Of a DNA stretch of 64,000 nucleotides, positions 32,640-45,543 are shown one piece after another. A program made the position numbers and the translations under genes. Source of the stretch: Wolfiporia cocos (Eukaryota; Basidiomycota; Agaricomycetes; Polyporales; Phaeolaceae); the NCBI GenBank assembly GCA_029448655.1, contig JACCLO010000053.1:16161-80160 (forward strand). Direction: 5' to 3'. Under the pieces are notes generated by a model. It saw only the letters and a program-made list of their open reading frames with translations, made no database searches and was not told the origin of the DNA. Within the stretch, counting starts at the first letter, position 1; each line of letters opens with the position of its first letter.

Positions 32640-35600
32640 TCTGCCAGAAGCTGAACAGAGTGGATTATAATGATTCTGATGGAGTATGTGGGTGCTGAGA
32701 ATGAGGCCTATTTAAACGAAGTTCTCGAGCCATCCCCGTGACGCGGGAAGGTCCATCGGTGAATATTTGAATGGCTTGCCGGTGCGCTGCGGGTCAGTTG
32801 TCCTCATGAATCCGAGCAGGTAGGTAATCGTCTACTGGTGTCAGTATCGAGTGTGGCGTACTAGATCCTGAGGCCTGAAGAGTGGCCGGCCGAGCTCGGC
32901 ATCTGTTAGCCGACCAAATGTGAGACCGCGGTGATCTCGGAGCGTTCCTTTCGTTATCGTCGCAGAAAGCCGCGAAGGTTCTCTCCAGCGATCGGAGGCT
33001 AGTCGATTGGAGTCCCGCACAGCCTCGCACCTCCAGCCTTCCTGAGACGCAGGGGCACGACATAATCAGCAGCCCAGTACATCTTCGACGGGCGCGGAAC
33101 ATTCTTGCTGATATTCTAGAGCTGTCAGCATCATCACCTTGGGGCCCGCGGCCACGACAGCCGACGCAGAATTCCGCCAACGATTGCGATCGTCAGATTT
33201 TGGGGAGTTGGTATCATGCAGCAAAATAAACTAACGCGTAAAGCATGGGCAACTGATCTTCCCGCATAGCCTGTCTATCGCTATGTGACTCGTCAAAGTC
33301 CGCCAGCGGCTTCGACGCCCGGAAGGACTCACTGCTGGAAGTGAGAGATTGAAGATTGATCTAGACGTTTCTCCTACGAGTGTGGCCAAGTGGCAAAAAG
33401 AGCGGAGCTGCATGGACGTCGGAAATGATAGAAGAGCCTTTCATTTCGGACCAACTGCGCATTTGAGCTGGCACATTCCAACCACCGTGCCCGCCAGGCC
33501 ATTCCAGGCTGAGCATGTCCGGCATTGCTCATACCGACACTGCCGGGCGGTGAAAGGCTCAGACTAACCCGATGGTAAACAAAAGTGGTTCCGGCTGTAT
33601 GATAACGATATGGCAACAACACATCGCTTGCAATCCTTCCAGGAGGCTCTCGGCTCCACGTGAATTACTTCATCTGCACTACATTGACCAAATCTCACTG
33701 TTCCTGTACAACACAATTTCCTAAGAATCCTAACATGCGAGGGCGCATATTTCGTATCATGTCAAGTCGATAGTTGCTAAATACAGATAAAATGGGTCAG
33801 AGCTGGTAGCAATGGGCGCCCAATGCCTCTGACAATTATTTGGGGCGTTCACCTTGAATTTATAGTGCAAGGATAGCTCTTCAGAGCCTCGCCTTCCCGA
33901 TTCCGAAACACACAATTAGATTGCATATTCTCGCCATGTCAGTAGTAAGTTAATACACCGCAAGTAGTCAGACGATCGTCCGCGAGAAAGGCTAATCGAT
34001 TCAGAAGTCCTGCTCTAAACTGTTCCCTCACCTGCTTAATGTCATGCCCAGTGTGACTGTCCGTTCGTAGGCTTGCTGGTTCACTCGCCTCCCAACGTTT
34101 GCGACACGGTACCGTTGCACAATAGCTACCTCCTTGATTTGTCAGAGCACTCTTGCTGCGGAAGACTTTGCGGGTTCTGGAGACATAAATATCTACTTTC
34201 GCAACGTACGCTACACATGCGCCGATGGCGTTGTTTGTCACGAAACATGTTCTGCTCTTCTTGCGTACTTTGCTACTCACCAGTGCACTCCCAGGAGTTG
34301 TAGCTATGTGTACCTGTAGCACAGATGGCATAATATGTCCCATTGTTCTTACCTTCGCCTCACAAACACGCTCGTGTATCGCTTCGTTCTTCGATGAAAC
34401 TGCAGTTTTCGCTGATGTGTGAACTGAGCACTTAGGTGATGACTGACTTCAGGGCCTGTAGTCCGGCATTCAGTACGTTTAGTGCAAAGTAGCGGGCCAT
34501 GTCGGAACCGGCGCTACTTCATTATCAAGCAATATAAGAACAGAGATGAGTAGATAGATACTCAGCGTGGGTGGCGCCCACGCTTCAATGTGGCTTGCTA
34601 ATCCGTGTTCATGCTATTTGCACGGCATGCTACACGATCGAAGTGTTGTAATAGAGGTTTTTTTACTAACGATAATTATGACTCGCCCTTTTCCGAGGTT
34701 GTGCAAGAATTATGAGAACGAGGTATGGCATCATTGATACCCTACAGTGTTTTCGTACATCCGATGCGGGTTAACAGTACTTGGATACAGTTACTGGTAT
34801 GCGTCACAAAGATCAAGGACTACGCTCTACCCACTCCATTTTAAAAACTTAGTAGTGGAGCTCAAAAAATCCGTGCCACAGTCAATTTTATTGTTAGCAA
34901 AACACCTCTAATTCGAGAGTGATTGTGGAGGCGACGGGGGGACTGCATCTAGCACTTAAATCATATGGGTCAGTGTTGGACCACGATGGAGCGATCGCCG
35001 CCACCGCCCGTCCGATCCGCTCAGATCTTGTGACGCACTAGTACTAGTGACAGGTGCCACCACAGCGCGGTCACGCCGAATCACCTGTTCGTGCGACTCA
35101 GGACCAGGAAGAAGATAAGACGGTGTCCGAGGAAGGTCCGACTGTGATGGAGGTCGATTCGTAGGGCGTCGTCTGGTGGATGTGTCGCATCGCGAGCACG
35201 GCCGTGTTGCATTGTGTTTTCGAGCTGTTGTTCATGGCTTTCGTTTGACTCGGCGTAGACACCGTCGAACGCGGGGCCTGGAGCCGCACTGGCCGCACCG
35301 CTGGGCAGCTGAGGCTGGAGGGAGCTGTATCGGCACCGTGAGAGGACGCGAGAGTCTGGCGTCGGCGACACCGACCTGGAACGGGCTTGGCGCAGCGAGT
35401 GCGCAGACGGGTTGAAATGTCCGCACTTCGGGCAGACATATTCTGCACGTGGCGGGTGACGGTCAAGGGCAAGGTCAGGTGGGAGGTGCTGACGTCGACC
35501 CCACAGCCAATTGGTCGCTGACCGTCGTAAAGGGCACAGAATTGTACATACCAAGTGTATCGCCGGCTCATGACCACGAAGATAATGATAAGTTGGGCGC

Positions 35601-35825
35601 TGCAAGTCACGAATGCCGGATAGACCGTTATCGAGCAATGGGAAGTGTTTGAGTGGAGAGCGAATAAGCGCCGATCACTGGGTCCAGCGCGGGCATTATA
35701 TTGCACATGGCCGGCGAATGAGCACCCAGCGATGTGGCACGTGCTGCGTATCACGCTGCATCCGTGCTGTGGGAATGCCACGCTGTCACCTTACACCCAA
35801 TCCACTCTGCAACGATCTGATAATA
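32640..35825. other. Intergenic, no convincing gene
   Basis: Open frames on both strands are short and of biased composition. No domain motif or repeat with defined ends was recognised. The left end holds the promoter of the AMP-binding gene. Confidence 0.4.
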
Positions 35826-36445
35826 ATGGAGCCAACAGAGGTCCAAATTTACGGATTGAATCTTTTGAAGGAACACACAGACATGTTTCATAATCACATA
35901 TCCACTGCTTTCCCGACACAGATTGGTGAACTATACAAATGGCATGCCAAGGGCAGGCATGCATTGGTACATTACATTCTTTTTATTTTTGCTACTCTAC
36001 TAATGAATGCAAAGTTGTATACTGAGGAGATAATCAGAGATTTTCGATTGGAGGACGACGAACTAGCAACCAACTTCCACAGAGACCCTAGGATTTTATT
36101 AGGTCGTCAAAAACTTGATTTTGCCTTGAAGTTATTCAACCTTGGGCTGGATGCTGAGGCATTCCAGCTACCCAAGTTGGAGATTGAGCTGAAGGAAGGG
36201 CCCAAGACTGACACTACAGACCAGAATGCAGATTGCAGAGGAATAGTAAGTCTTGTGAATGATTAGCACAAAATGGCTTGAATTTAAATTTCTGCATCTA
36301 GAAGCGGCCTACTTCAGAATTGGAAGAAGCAGGCCAGGGTCCCAAGCGCCAAAAAGTGGAGGAGAGACTTCCTCAATTTTTGCCTCTAGGTGATGGCAAA
36401 CCATCCTCCAAGTTGGAAGATTGGGAAGATGAAGCCTCAAAGTAG
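35826..36445 (+). CDS. Two-exon hypothetical protein, 187 residues
   Basis: ATG at 35826 (MEPTEVQIYGLNLLKEHTDM). Exon 1 is 35826-36245, the intron has GTAAGT at 36246 and TAG at 36299-36301, and exon 2 is 36302-36445, ending TAG. The join is in frame (NADCRGI/KRPTSELEEAG). The first 120 residues look helical with a hydrophobic stretch (HYILFIFATLLMN) that could be a buried helix or membrane segment. The C-terminus is charged and carries a possible nuclear localisation signal (GPKRQKVEER). No family recognised. Low GC compared with neighbours hints at a transposon or orphan gene. Confidence 0.6.
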
Positions 36446-36802
36446 TATGTATGTCATTTTACATTCTCATTGAAGCAGCTTGCAGTTTACTGAGGCTTGA
36501 GTACAGAATGCTTTCATGATGGTTTAGGACTGTATAGGGTGTACATACTTGCAAATAGGAATCTGCATGAGGTTGTCCTTTGTCTCAACATACATATCTA
36601 TCACCGTGATCACACCCTGTGAACATCCTTGCACACATCAAATATGTAGTCATAGCATGATCATGCTTGCCCTCATGTGCAAATACTAGTGAGAAATGCT
36701 CCACTTCCACTTCAGCGACTGCTGATGAGTACTGGAAAGAAAGCTCAGTACTTTGGAAGGAAGATACATCACCATGCATACCAATGCTCATGCTGGTCCG
36801 AT
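36446..36802. other. No gene seen
   Basis: AT-rich sequence between the hypothetical gene and the next minus-strand frame. Confidence 0.35.
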
Positions 36803-38145
36803 TCAGTGAATACTGGTTGGAATGAATGTCAGCTGGGTAGCAAAGACAGTGCCACAATGTACCTTGAAATCATCACCGTTGAAGATAAGGATATCTCCGT
36901 GCTCTAGGGTCACGAGGAGTACCGGCCCCTCCCTTTTGACAGATTTCGTAATGGAGTCTGTGATTTGAGCAACTTGCATATCCAGAATGCTCACACTGTT
37001 ACTCGGCGCTGGGACATCGGAATCGTCTATGTCCATAGGCCCGCATGAGTCGTTAGCTCCGTGCGGGAGTTCCTTCTTAGGAGATCCACGCTCTGCGACG
37101 GTGATTGGCAGAAGCTGCTGTACACCTGGAGCTAATGATTTGGGGCGCATCGACAACTCTGCATCGGCGCCGAGGTACATCATGTATACAGGGGAATTTT
37201 TCGCAGCAAGCACGTTCTGGCACAACTTCTGTCTTGGGGAAAGCCATGAATAGTAAATTCAGAACTCACCTTCTTTGAGCCAGGGAGAACCCAAGCCAAG
37301 TAATTCATTTCTGTCCCCCTCCTTCAGCGGCCAAGCGGCTTTGAAGCAGTGCGTGTGCTTGCAATATACAGAGCGGGGCATGTGTCGTGGCCGCTGTCGT
37401 ATCTTGATTGTTGAATGAGCAGGTGTAATAGGCCTCTGCGGACGCACAGAATGTTTTAGAATCAATACATACGCACCGCTGTCCGTGCTCACCTTTAAAG
37501 GAACCCTTGCTATCCTGGAGCAATGACAATTCAACTTTCGTCAGCATCTCTCTGAAGAGCCTGGTCGGCTGCTCCTGCAACTCTGCCCCGTTACAGGTAT
37601 AAATAAATAAATAAGCTTGGCAGAGACGCCATCCTTTGTCATATACGCTAAACGCGAGCCATCAGCAACGTCCGTTACGGTGGTTTGACACGCTCGGACG
37701 GCCTGTCACACGACAATGTCACTGGAGAAATACCACGGGAATTATGCATGGTATGAACATCCGCAGGAGGTATACAGTTGCTTTCCTGCGCGAATGTATG
37801 AGTGCTTGCTTCGGCCGCCTCTGGTAGGCACACTCACTGAGCATCCGCTACACAGTTAATACCATAAATTTCGCTGAGCATTCAGTTTTCCACACTTTAC
37901 GCATTGCCTTCCGCCATGATAGCTTGTGGCCGAGATGCCATACTCGAAGTCGGCATCCATTTGATGATTTGGTGAAGAATGGGGAGGAAGAAAGTGGAAA
38001 GGATTGAACATGATATTAGGGTCTGTCTGGTCTGCTCCGATGGAAGGAGGGGCCTGCCACCAGGGATCAGCACTCCGATCCACCGTTTCGCTACCGGGTA
38101 CCCAATCGAAAGTGAATTGCCACGAAAATAGTTCTTGACCAGCAT
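36803..38145 (-). CDS. Possible AlkB-like 2-oxoglutarate oxygenase fragments (weak)
   Basis: Minus-strand frames with coding character lie in order. 37856-38083 has a Cys pair (GGRQCVKCGKLNAQR). 37305-37580 reads RLFREMLTKVELSLLQDSKG. 36803-37225 reads VYMMYLGADAELSMRPKSL and ends GPVLLVTLEHGDILIFNGDD. The last motif resembles the HGD-containing strand of AlkB-type folds, and the YLG..AELSMR segment resembles the preceding strand. Several exon joins are unresolved and no complete HxD motif was found. The assignment is tentative, and it may be a relic. Confidence 0.3.
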
Positions 38146-39045
38146 CGTTTCTCCCCTGTCATTTGTTCAGCATGCCATCGAAAGGTACCCACGTAGATAT
38201 CGATGAGATACCATGTTTATGGATTTGATTCCAAAGAAACCCAGGTGTGTACAGCCATATTGTTCGCGGAGACTGAATGGCGCCGATTCGAAGACTCTGC
38301 ACAGCACGATGCAATCCGGACTATCACTTTTGTGGCTGTCCAATAGAACCTTAGCTTCGGGTGGTGGGCTGATCGGCCGGTTTGAACGACGCGAAGATGT
38401 CGGGACTGCACTGTTGAGATAGCTCCGGTGCTTTGTTGGTCAGCGTGCTCGGATCATGTCTGGGTTGCAGTTTAAAACTCCCAGAGGTCGAAACATGAGC
38501 AGTACATCATTGCAATAGAACCTAACCAGAATGATGCAGAATCGGAGGCACCAAGGAGGAGTCTGACTTGGATATCGTGGTGATTTTGATGGGGTTGATG
38601 ATCAAAGGGATTCGATTCTCGTTGACATCCGTCATGATCATAGATGGCAGAGGACGATCTTGGTGATAGAGTACGTGCCCGTCGCCGTGATTGGCATGCA
38701 CATTTTCAGACTGATGTGTCTGTCGGAGATGGACAACGGCAGCTAGCCAGAGCTTGGCGGTCTATGGCTAGTACAATGCGCAATTGTACCGGATCAAAGC
38801 GCAATTGCTACGTAGGCGCCGGTGGGCGCATTCCTGGGAAGTCATAAAACACGGACGGCCCGACAAGTCCGGTTCGCTGCCGCTACGTTTGTGGCGGCCA
38901 CGGTGATATGTGTCCGCTATTGCTATCTGGGCAGCTTAAGTGCAAGTATGGATCGAAAAATGACGCGGCGCCGTCTTTTCCACACTCGTGCGTGTGATCA
39001 CACAAGTACAGAACCGCTTACTTGTCAAAGGATGTACCCGACATA
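38146..39045. other. No gene seen
   Basis: Between the weak AlkB-like frames and the end of MSH4. Short open frames only. Confidence 0.35.
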
Positions 39046-42000
39046 CTACATGGTATCACGGAGGACCTGCATGATCTCCTTCTGGAATCGAGCAAGATGA
39101 GCAGCCAACTCTTCATCGGGTAGCGAGGAATGATCGAGCGCTTGCGTGAGTTGGGTCCGTAGCTGAGAGCGGACTGAAAGTAGCACCTGCCATAAGGAGT
39201 ACATACCCTGAGGAGGGCCTTGCGCCGTATGGAGACTTTGTTCGAGCGGCTATCCTGCTCCTGGCGTTCCTCCATCTCGCTCAAGGCTTCTGCGACCCGC
39301 CTTCCCTCGGCGAGGACGTCATTCGGTAGATCGGCAAGTCGGGCAAGATCAAGACCTGGCACAGATGAAACTTAGCTCAGCGTACCACACAATATGTCCA
39401 ACAAACCGTAGTGGCTCGTCTGTTCCGGCGCTCCGTCGACAACTCTGTGACGAACAGCAAAGGGCCAAGGTCTCGCAAATGTACGCACCTGTATTGAAAA
39501 GTCATGCCAAAGTTCGACGTGGATTGGCGTGACCTCTGCGTCAGAAGTTAACAAAGATACACGAAGCGATTGGTATGGAGAACCTGAACGGCAAGATGAA
39601 GGCTGACAAGTTCTGTTAGTAACCGAGATGTAATCATTCAAAACCTACTCACTTGACAACAGATGGCTGGCGCGACAATGTTGTCGTGAGCTCGCTGAAG
39701 TGACTACAGGGCCTGTAAGCAACCCATACATTAGTGATAATGGTACAGGTGCATACGTTGCGAAGAAGACATATGACTAGCAAACCAACGGCATTATCAG
39801 TAATGTACAGGGACCGCAAAATGAGCCGGTACGACCTTGAGTTTGATGAGTTCCTCTGCGATGGCATGCGAGATGCCAACTTCTTCCCTTGGAGAGGTGC
39901 CGCGGCCAACTTCGTCGATCAGGATGAGAGAATTCTCCGTAGCAATCCCTGGCACAATTTCGGCATCAAGATGATGCTGGTTTCATAGTTAGCTCAAGTT
40001 ACAAACCAACGATCATCGCGCAAGATGCCATCTCACTCGCAAATGTGCTCAGGCTCTTTTCGATATCGTCGTCGTTCGATAGCCGAGTCAGGAGTGCATC
40101 GTGCAGTCTGCATGATACGACATTCAAAGAGGCGGTTTTGGTGATATTTGGAGAAGGTCCGCACCTGAAGCTACCGTACTCAGCAGGAACAAAGCATCCG
40201 CACATTGCCATGACTGTCAGCAGCCCAATCTGCCGCAAGTATATGCTCTTGCCTATGGTCACAGACAATCGGATGTTTGTTGACCATATACGGGCTCGGC
40301 GTACCTAACATGCTGCGTTGAATCAGCATTGAGCGATAGATATGATGAATCAGATGATCAGACGAACTTCGGCCCCTGGACAATTTGAAAAGAGGAAGCC
40401 TCGCAGCAATATACATCATTCGGTACAAGCGTCCCGGCCGCCTGAACGTTCTCTAGAACAGGATGCTGCCCCGCCTTTATGGCTAAGGTTCCCGTGAACT
40501 CGGGACGCACTACACCAAGTATTAAGTGGTCACTGTTATCTAACTTAGAGGATGCTCACCATAGTCACGCACTAAGAAATCAAAACCAAACCTTACAATC
40601 AACATCTCTGTCAGTCTAGCATTTACAGGACGTACGAATGCTGGCATGCGCAAAAGACCACAACATGTCCACAATGGCAACGGCCTCCGAAGCTTTGTAC
40701 AGAGCTCCAATGACATCGACGATCTCGGCGATCAACTCTTGTATAATCCTGGTATGACCTGTGAGCCGGGTATTGGAATGCCAACCGGTACTACATACTT
40801 GTCACTCATGATCAGCGTCTCGTCCAGTGCATCCTTCATGCGCGCGTTTCTCTTCTTCTGCTCAAGCTGTGAGCATTCTCACACTGGTAACCTCGTACAG
40901 GACTGACCAGCTCGATACTAGAAAAGAGCCACCGCTTTCTCTGAGCTGTCACATTCACAAAGCCTCTAGGTAGCTCCCCTCGGAGATCTGTCTTCTTCAA
41001 AGCAAAAACGAAGCCTGTGTCCTGGTACACTAGACTAAGAGGCAGGTCGTGTTGCTCCGAGAGTTCGCGGTTCAATGCAAATATATCCCCGACATTCTCC
41101 TTGTATGTTTCTCGTGCGACGTCAAGGAGGCGATTGTAGTTTGCCTGATTTGCTGGATTTGAGCATTAACAAATGATGTTAAGGAGGAGGAAACATACCT
41201 TGACGGCGTACACACGTGCATTCACCGCATTCAGGCCGCGCTGTATAGATCCATCGAATCTCAACGAAGGCTGCGTTATTTGGCACGTACTTTCGCTGAA
41301 GCTTCTTCTTCATTCAATGCTTCGCTAACATGCTGTTCGATTCTTGAAAGTCGCTCGTCAGAGATCATCTACATCGAACAGGCGCTTAGCGCGCATCCAA
41401 TCTACAATTATATCTCCAGCACCTACGTCCAGTACGATTCGTAACAGACGGGAGCGGCTGCCTGTCAAGGCTTTCGCGAGAACGGGCATGTTCTTGACTA
41501 TGTTTCGGAGACTGAGCATTTGCGCGACGCGAGCGGCAGCAAGCTTTGCAGTGCTTGTCTCACGCGCCTCGGATGCAGCAAGCTGATGATTCAAATGAGC
41601 ATTGATACTGTGCATGACCTGAAACGGCGAAAGCTTGCCGAGCAGATTAGCTTATCGAAGTCCATATTATGGAGGGACTTGAGCGCGTTCTTCATATTGT
41701 CGAAACGATTTCCATTCTGTATGAGCTCTTTAAGACAGTAAGCCGAAATAGACACATCCATGGAGTTGATAGACCTTCGACGACATCAAGGCGCGCCTCT
41801 ATAGAAGACTGTCTGCAGCATTATTAGATCAACTCCGTAACGGTTGCAAAATGAGATACCAGTGATAGGCGCGAGTACATTTGCCCGGAGGAGGCGAGCA
41901 CCCATTGCAGTGTATGTATGATTTAATAGCCTAGGTGTGAATTACTTGAATCGTGGGCATATATTAAGAGACAGAGAGGGTTTACCCAAACATGGAATGG

Positions 42001-42572
42001 GTGGACCTCTTGAATGAGATGCTGCCCACCAGCTCCAAGTTTCGAGCAGTCTCGGGATCTATCATCATGCTGCCTTCTACTTGTACATATCGTATGAGGA
42101 GCGAAGAAGGAGCAAAGCGTAAATTGAGCTTCGACTCTGCATACTCGAATAGCGCGCTAGCTGCAGAGAGCGCGTAATACCTATTAATGTTGTTCAGTAT
42201 AGTCGCAAGGTTTCGGACGCATATACCCACTTGCTGGACACCGCGACAAGAGTTGCAGGCCGCTCATCGTCATCAACTATCAGCTGGTTGACAAAGGCAA
42301 GTCCTGCGTTTACAGTTGCAACGCGAAGCATGTGCTCAGTAGTCATATTGCTCACCAGCATCATCGTTCCAGTATTTTCTCATCACTGGATCGACTGTGG
42401 CATCAAACTCTTCGATCATGCACTGCACTAGGACCGAAGTCGACGAGGCTTTCTTTCCTCCAGATGCCATAGGTGTATCTATCAGAGATAAAAAGGTGTT
42501 TGGGACCAGAATAATGGATGGAGAATGCAGATGAAGCTGATGCAGCGTCTTGACATATGTGGGACTGTCCAC
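39046..42572 (-). CDS. MSH4: MutS homologue 4 (meiotic crossover factor)
   Basis: A minus-strand, intron-rich gene. N-terminal exons read DSPTYVKTLHQLHLHSPSII and VMRKYWND. The connector/core gives SMMIDPETARNLELVGSISF, then VFALKKTDLRGELPRGFVNV and MSDKYVVPVGIPIPG. The ATPase shows AGQHPVLENVQAAGTLVPND, FQIVQGPN-ML-GKSIYLRQIG (Walker A, via a microexon), RLSNDDDIEKSLSTFASEM and SLILIDEVGRGTSP (Walker B). The C-terminus is FQKEIMQVLRDTM with stop TAG (complement of 39046-39048). The TRxSxDDDIExxxSTF form and the lack of an MSH mismatch-recognition N-terminus point to MSH4 rather than MSH2, MSH3 or MSH6. MSH4 pairs with MSH5 to stabilise recombination intermediates in meiosis. The 5' end is uncertain: the first in-frame codon shown is not ATG and another exon probably lies upstream. 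Confidence 0.88.
40305..40312 (-). other. MSH4: Candidate 8-nt microexon in the MSH4 Walker A motif
   Basis: The upstream exon ends ...GTCCAGGGGCCGAA at 40368. A 55-nt intron (GTTCGT...ACGCAG, 40313-40367, with CTGAT upstream of the acceptor) leads to CATGTTAG (40305-40312). A 52-nt intron (GTACGC...CATAG, 40253-40304) then leads to GCAAGAGCATA. The join codes GPNMLGKSIYLRQ, close to the MutS consensus GPNMSGKSTYLRQ. Unspliced or two-exon readings do not give the motif. Confidence 0.7.
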
Positions 42573-43100
42573 GAGCTGCGGACCATCATATTGAGCGATG
42601 ATTCAGTACGAGCTGACTACATGCGCACCTGGATAAGGGAAACCCTCCCGGTATCCTTGTCCAATGCAGCAAGGCCGACTTCACGTGACACTCCGCGCCC
42701 TTCCAGGACATAGCTGGCCTCGTGCCTGGATGATGCGGCGGTCTGGGGTCGGGCGGTAGCCGGACGCGACTGGGCTGCCCAGCCGCGTGACATCGCCGTA
42801 GCGGGGTGGGATGAGGCAGGGCGTGCAAAGCCAGGAAAATATGGGACGAGCGTAGCGATCCAGCGAAAAGGAAAAGGCGCGAGACCGAGGGCGACGACAA
42901 ATGACGGCGGGTTTGAGTCCCCGCATGCGATCGATCGACGAGCGGTGCCGAATCTCGGGACATCCTAATAAGGGATCTCAATTGTGCGTACAGGGCAGGT
43001 CTGAAACGAATACAATACGAGACTCGAGCAACGGGAGGACGTACAGGATTGTGAAAGTTAGTTACATGTGTTATCACGCCCACACCGTCCGCCCTATGCC
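42573..43100 (-). other. Upstream region of MSH4
   Basis: May contain the first MSH4 exon and promoter. A long minus frame here (42586-43083) has Arg/Ser/Pro-rich composition and no motif. Confidence 0.35.
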
Positions 43101-45172
43101 TTAATTACTGCGTCTGTGTCCATCTTGTCTTCATCCCGCCGCGGTGACAGCGTTGCGGTGCTCGCTCCTCTCGACGTGGTCCCGCTGAACACGAAGCAGC
43201 ACGCGGCGCTATCGGGCTGGGACACGCTCCGTGGCCCACGGCGCGTGCTCTACGCCTTGCAGTCAGGTGTCCTGCGTCCCGTTTGCCGCGATCGGTCCCG
43301 CATATATAGTAACTCTTCATATGCACTCGCACTCACCCCCTGGAAGCATCCCTCGCACACGTAGTCTCGCCGACCGTCACGACGCTGCCCGCGATACACC
43401 TCTCCACGTCCTTCCCCTGCGCCCGGGCGCCACACGACGCAAACGGGCAGGCAGACTGGGAGGAGGACGTATCTGCGCTCTTTCAGTAGGCTGGAATGGC
43501 ATGCCTACACGCACAGCGGTGAGCTGCGCCATCTCCCTTTCACACGCCGATCTCACCTCACTCACTCCGGCCGCGGCAGGCCGCACGCTGGCGACGCTAC
43601 CGACCCTTACGTTGCCGTCTACGCGCCGCCCGCGCCGGCGTCCGTCGCAGACGCGGTGCACGTCCGGTGGACCGGCCTCCTCCACACGCCGTTTGTGACT
43701 GACGTCGCGACCGCGCTCATGTTCATCCCCTTCCCTTCCAATCCCTGCCCTCTCATAGCGGCTCGGTGCTGATTTATTGATATGGTAACTCCGGGCGCCG
43801 GGCGCCGGCCACACTTGCTGCTGTGACCGTGCACGGCGTCCCGACTGTGCCTGCGGCGTATGTTCATGCTGATACTAAGAGGACGGTGCCGCTCGCGCCG
43901 TGGGCGGGGTCAGAGGACACGTGATGCTTGCTCCTTGGGAGGAACGAGGAGGGCCGGGAGGAGGAGGACGTGTGGACGCTGGCGGAGACTAGTGTGGGAA
44001 AATGGGACGAGCTGGTGGGTGGGTGATCGAATCCTCCTCCGAACCCCGGCCATAGGTTTCGACACTGATCGCAATATTGGTCTCCCACTCGAAGCTCAAG
44101 CGCTCACTATCCTCGCCAATCGAGACGTCATCCTCGAAGACTTCGAGCAGGTGCGGCACTATTTCACGACGCCCCAGCTTCGCAGGTACCTCCTCTTCGA
44201 TCAAATGCTTCGCGCCGGTCCGATCGACCTCGGGGAGTTCGCGCTGCCGGGTGGCTACGAAGCTTTACGGTCGCTATGGGCAGAGGATCTACGGTGCCCT
44301 CACCAGTTCTCGGAGTATGACTCCACTGCCAACACGACGATCGTTCACGGGCAGCCACTTCCCCCTGGGTTCTTCGATCCGCCGACTACCCCTCACGCCG
44401 AGGACAGGGACGCACTCACACCAGTGCAGATCGCTACGTGTGCCGGGCCAGCTGTGTTGATTTCTTTTGCACACTCGTCTCGTTGCTGTCAGAGCTGAAA
44501 ATAACAACGATTCTCGGAGACCGGCTCGACCCTTCGAGCATCAAGGCTGGTAAGACAACTCCAGGCTCCGACGGCAAAGAAGAGCGTGTTGTTCGAACAC
44601 TTGGCAGGCGCGAGATCAGCGCCGAGCTCATTGTACGCATCCTCACTTTTTTGAGAATCAGCATCATGTACTCATGCTATTTTAAGCTACTTTGCACTGG
44701 TCAGAAATCTATTACCGATCTTGTCGCACGGGCAATTTCAGATGCAGTTATACTCGATGGATCGAAGAAAGACTCATACGTGTCAAGCGAACAATGCAGG
44801 TCGCTGTCCCAAGTAATCCCGCTGCGCCCGACATGCTAGTAGATTCTGCCACGGAGGGTGGTGATGAACATTTGCACGTACCACATCCGCACTTATTCGC
44901 TAGGGATCAAGCAGACTCGTCAAACGACGACTTCGAGCAATTTACGCCTGGCCCTCCGATGATCAAGACTACGCTCTGTCTCGTGAGCAACCCCCCCTCC
45001 CTCCTTTCCTAGTTGCTGTTTGGTGCCTCATAAGACTTCATTTATAGACTAAACAGCTATATGAGGTTGACGGAGAAGTGGGCGCGAAGATGGATGGGAT
45101 GCCGGACTTGGAGGCGCATCGGATGTGGCAGTTCTATGGCGTTGAGACCGACGGAGACAAGATGTATGAGTG
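43100..45172 (+). CDS. Unrecognised multi-exon gene
   Basis: Plus-strand, GC-rich coding-like exons: VYAPPAPASVADAVHVRWTG then LLHTPFVTDVATALM near 43610-43720, VHGVPTVPAAYVHADTKRTV near 43830-43890, and FEQVRHYFTTPQLRRYLLFD then EDLRCPHQFSEYDSTANTTI at 44140-44340. Later exons are ADSSNDDFEQFTPGPPMIKT (about 44905-44970) and MDGMPDLEAHRMWQFYGVET then DGDKMYE ending at 45172. These may be one gene or two. No family was recognised and the splice pattern was not fully worked out. Confidence 0.45.
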
Positions 45173-45543
45173 ATTGGCTCTCGTATGCATTGTTCGGACA
45201 TTCTTGTCACTCTACGCCAGCTTTGGTTATGCTTCTTTCTTGTCTTGTACCATTATCGCATACCTCGCCCTGAAGACAAACGAGCGGCAAGGGTGGCTAC
45301 TTTCTGCTAATGAGAAATATCATATACCATACATATACCAGCTATGTTTGAAGCGTCCGCAGAAGCACAAGCTTGTATTCTGGACAACGTCGGCTCGAAT
45401 CGGCGTCTTAATTCAGAGATGTCTAGTAGCGCGTGCGTTGCGTCGCGTCACGTATTTGTGATGGATGTGACACTACGCGTTTCCGCGTCGCGCCTTGTTC
45501 TTGACAGCCATACTAGTTACTCCTTGTACACCCACCACTTGAA
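45173..45543. other. Intergenic
   Basis: Promoter region of the following gene. No motif recognised. Confidence 0.4.

Noticed and set aside
35081..35781. Minus-strand frames of 185 and 227 codons
   Set aside because: They overlap each other in different frames and have Ser/Thr/Arg-biased text with no motif. Not supported as genes.
43860..44498. Full 212-codon frame as one exon
   Set aside because: The first 60 codons are Arg-rich and overlap better coding text in another frame. Only the later part looks real.
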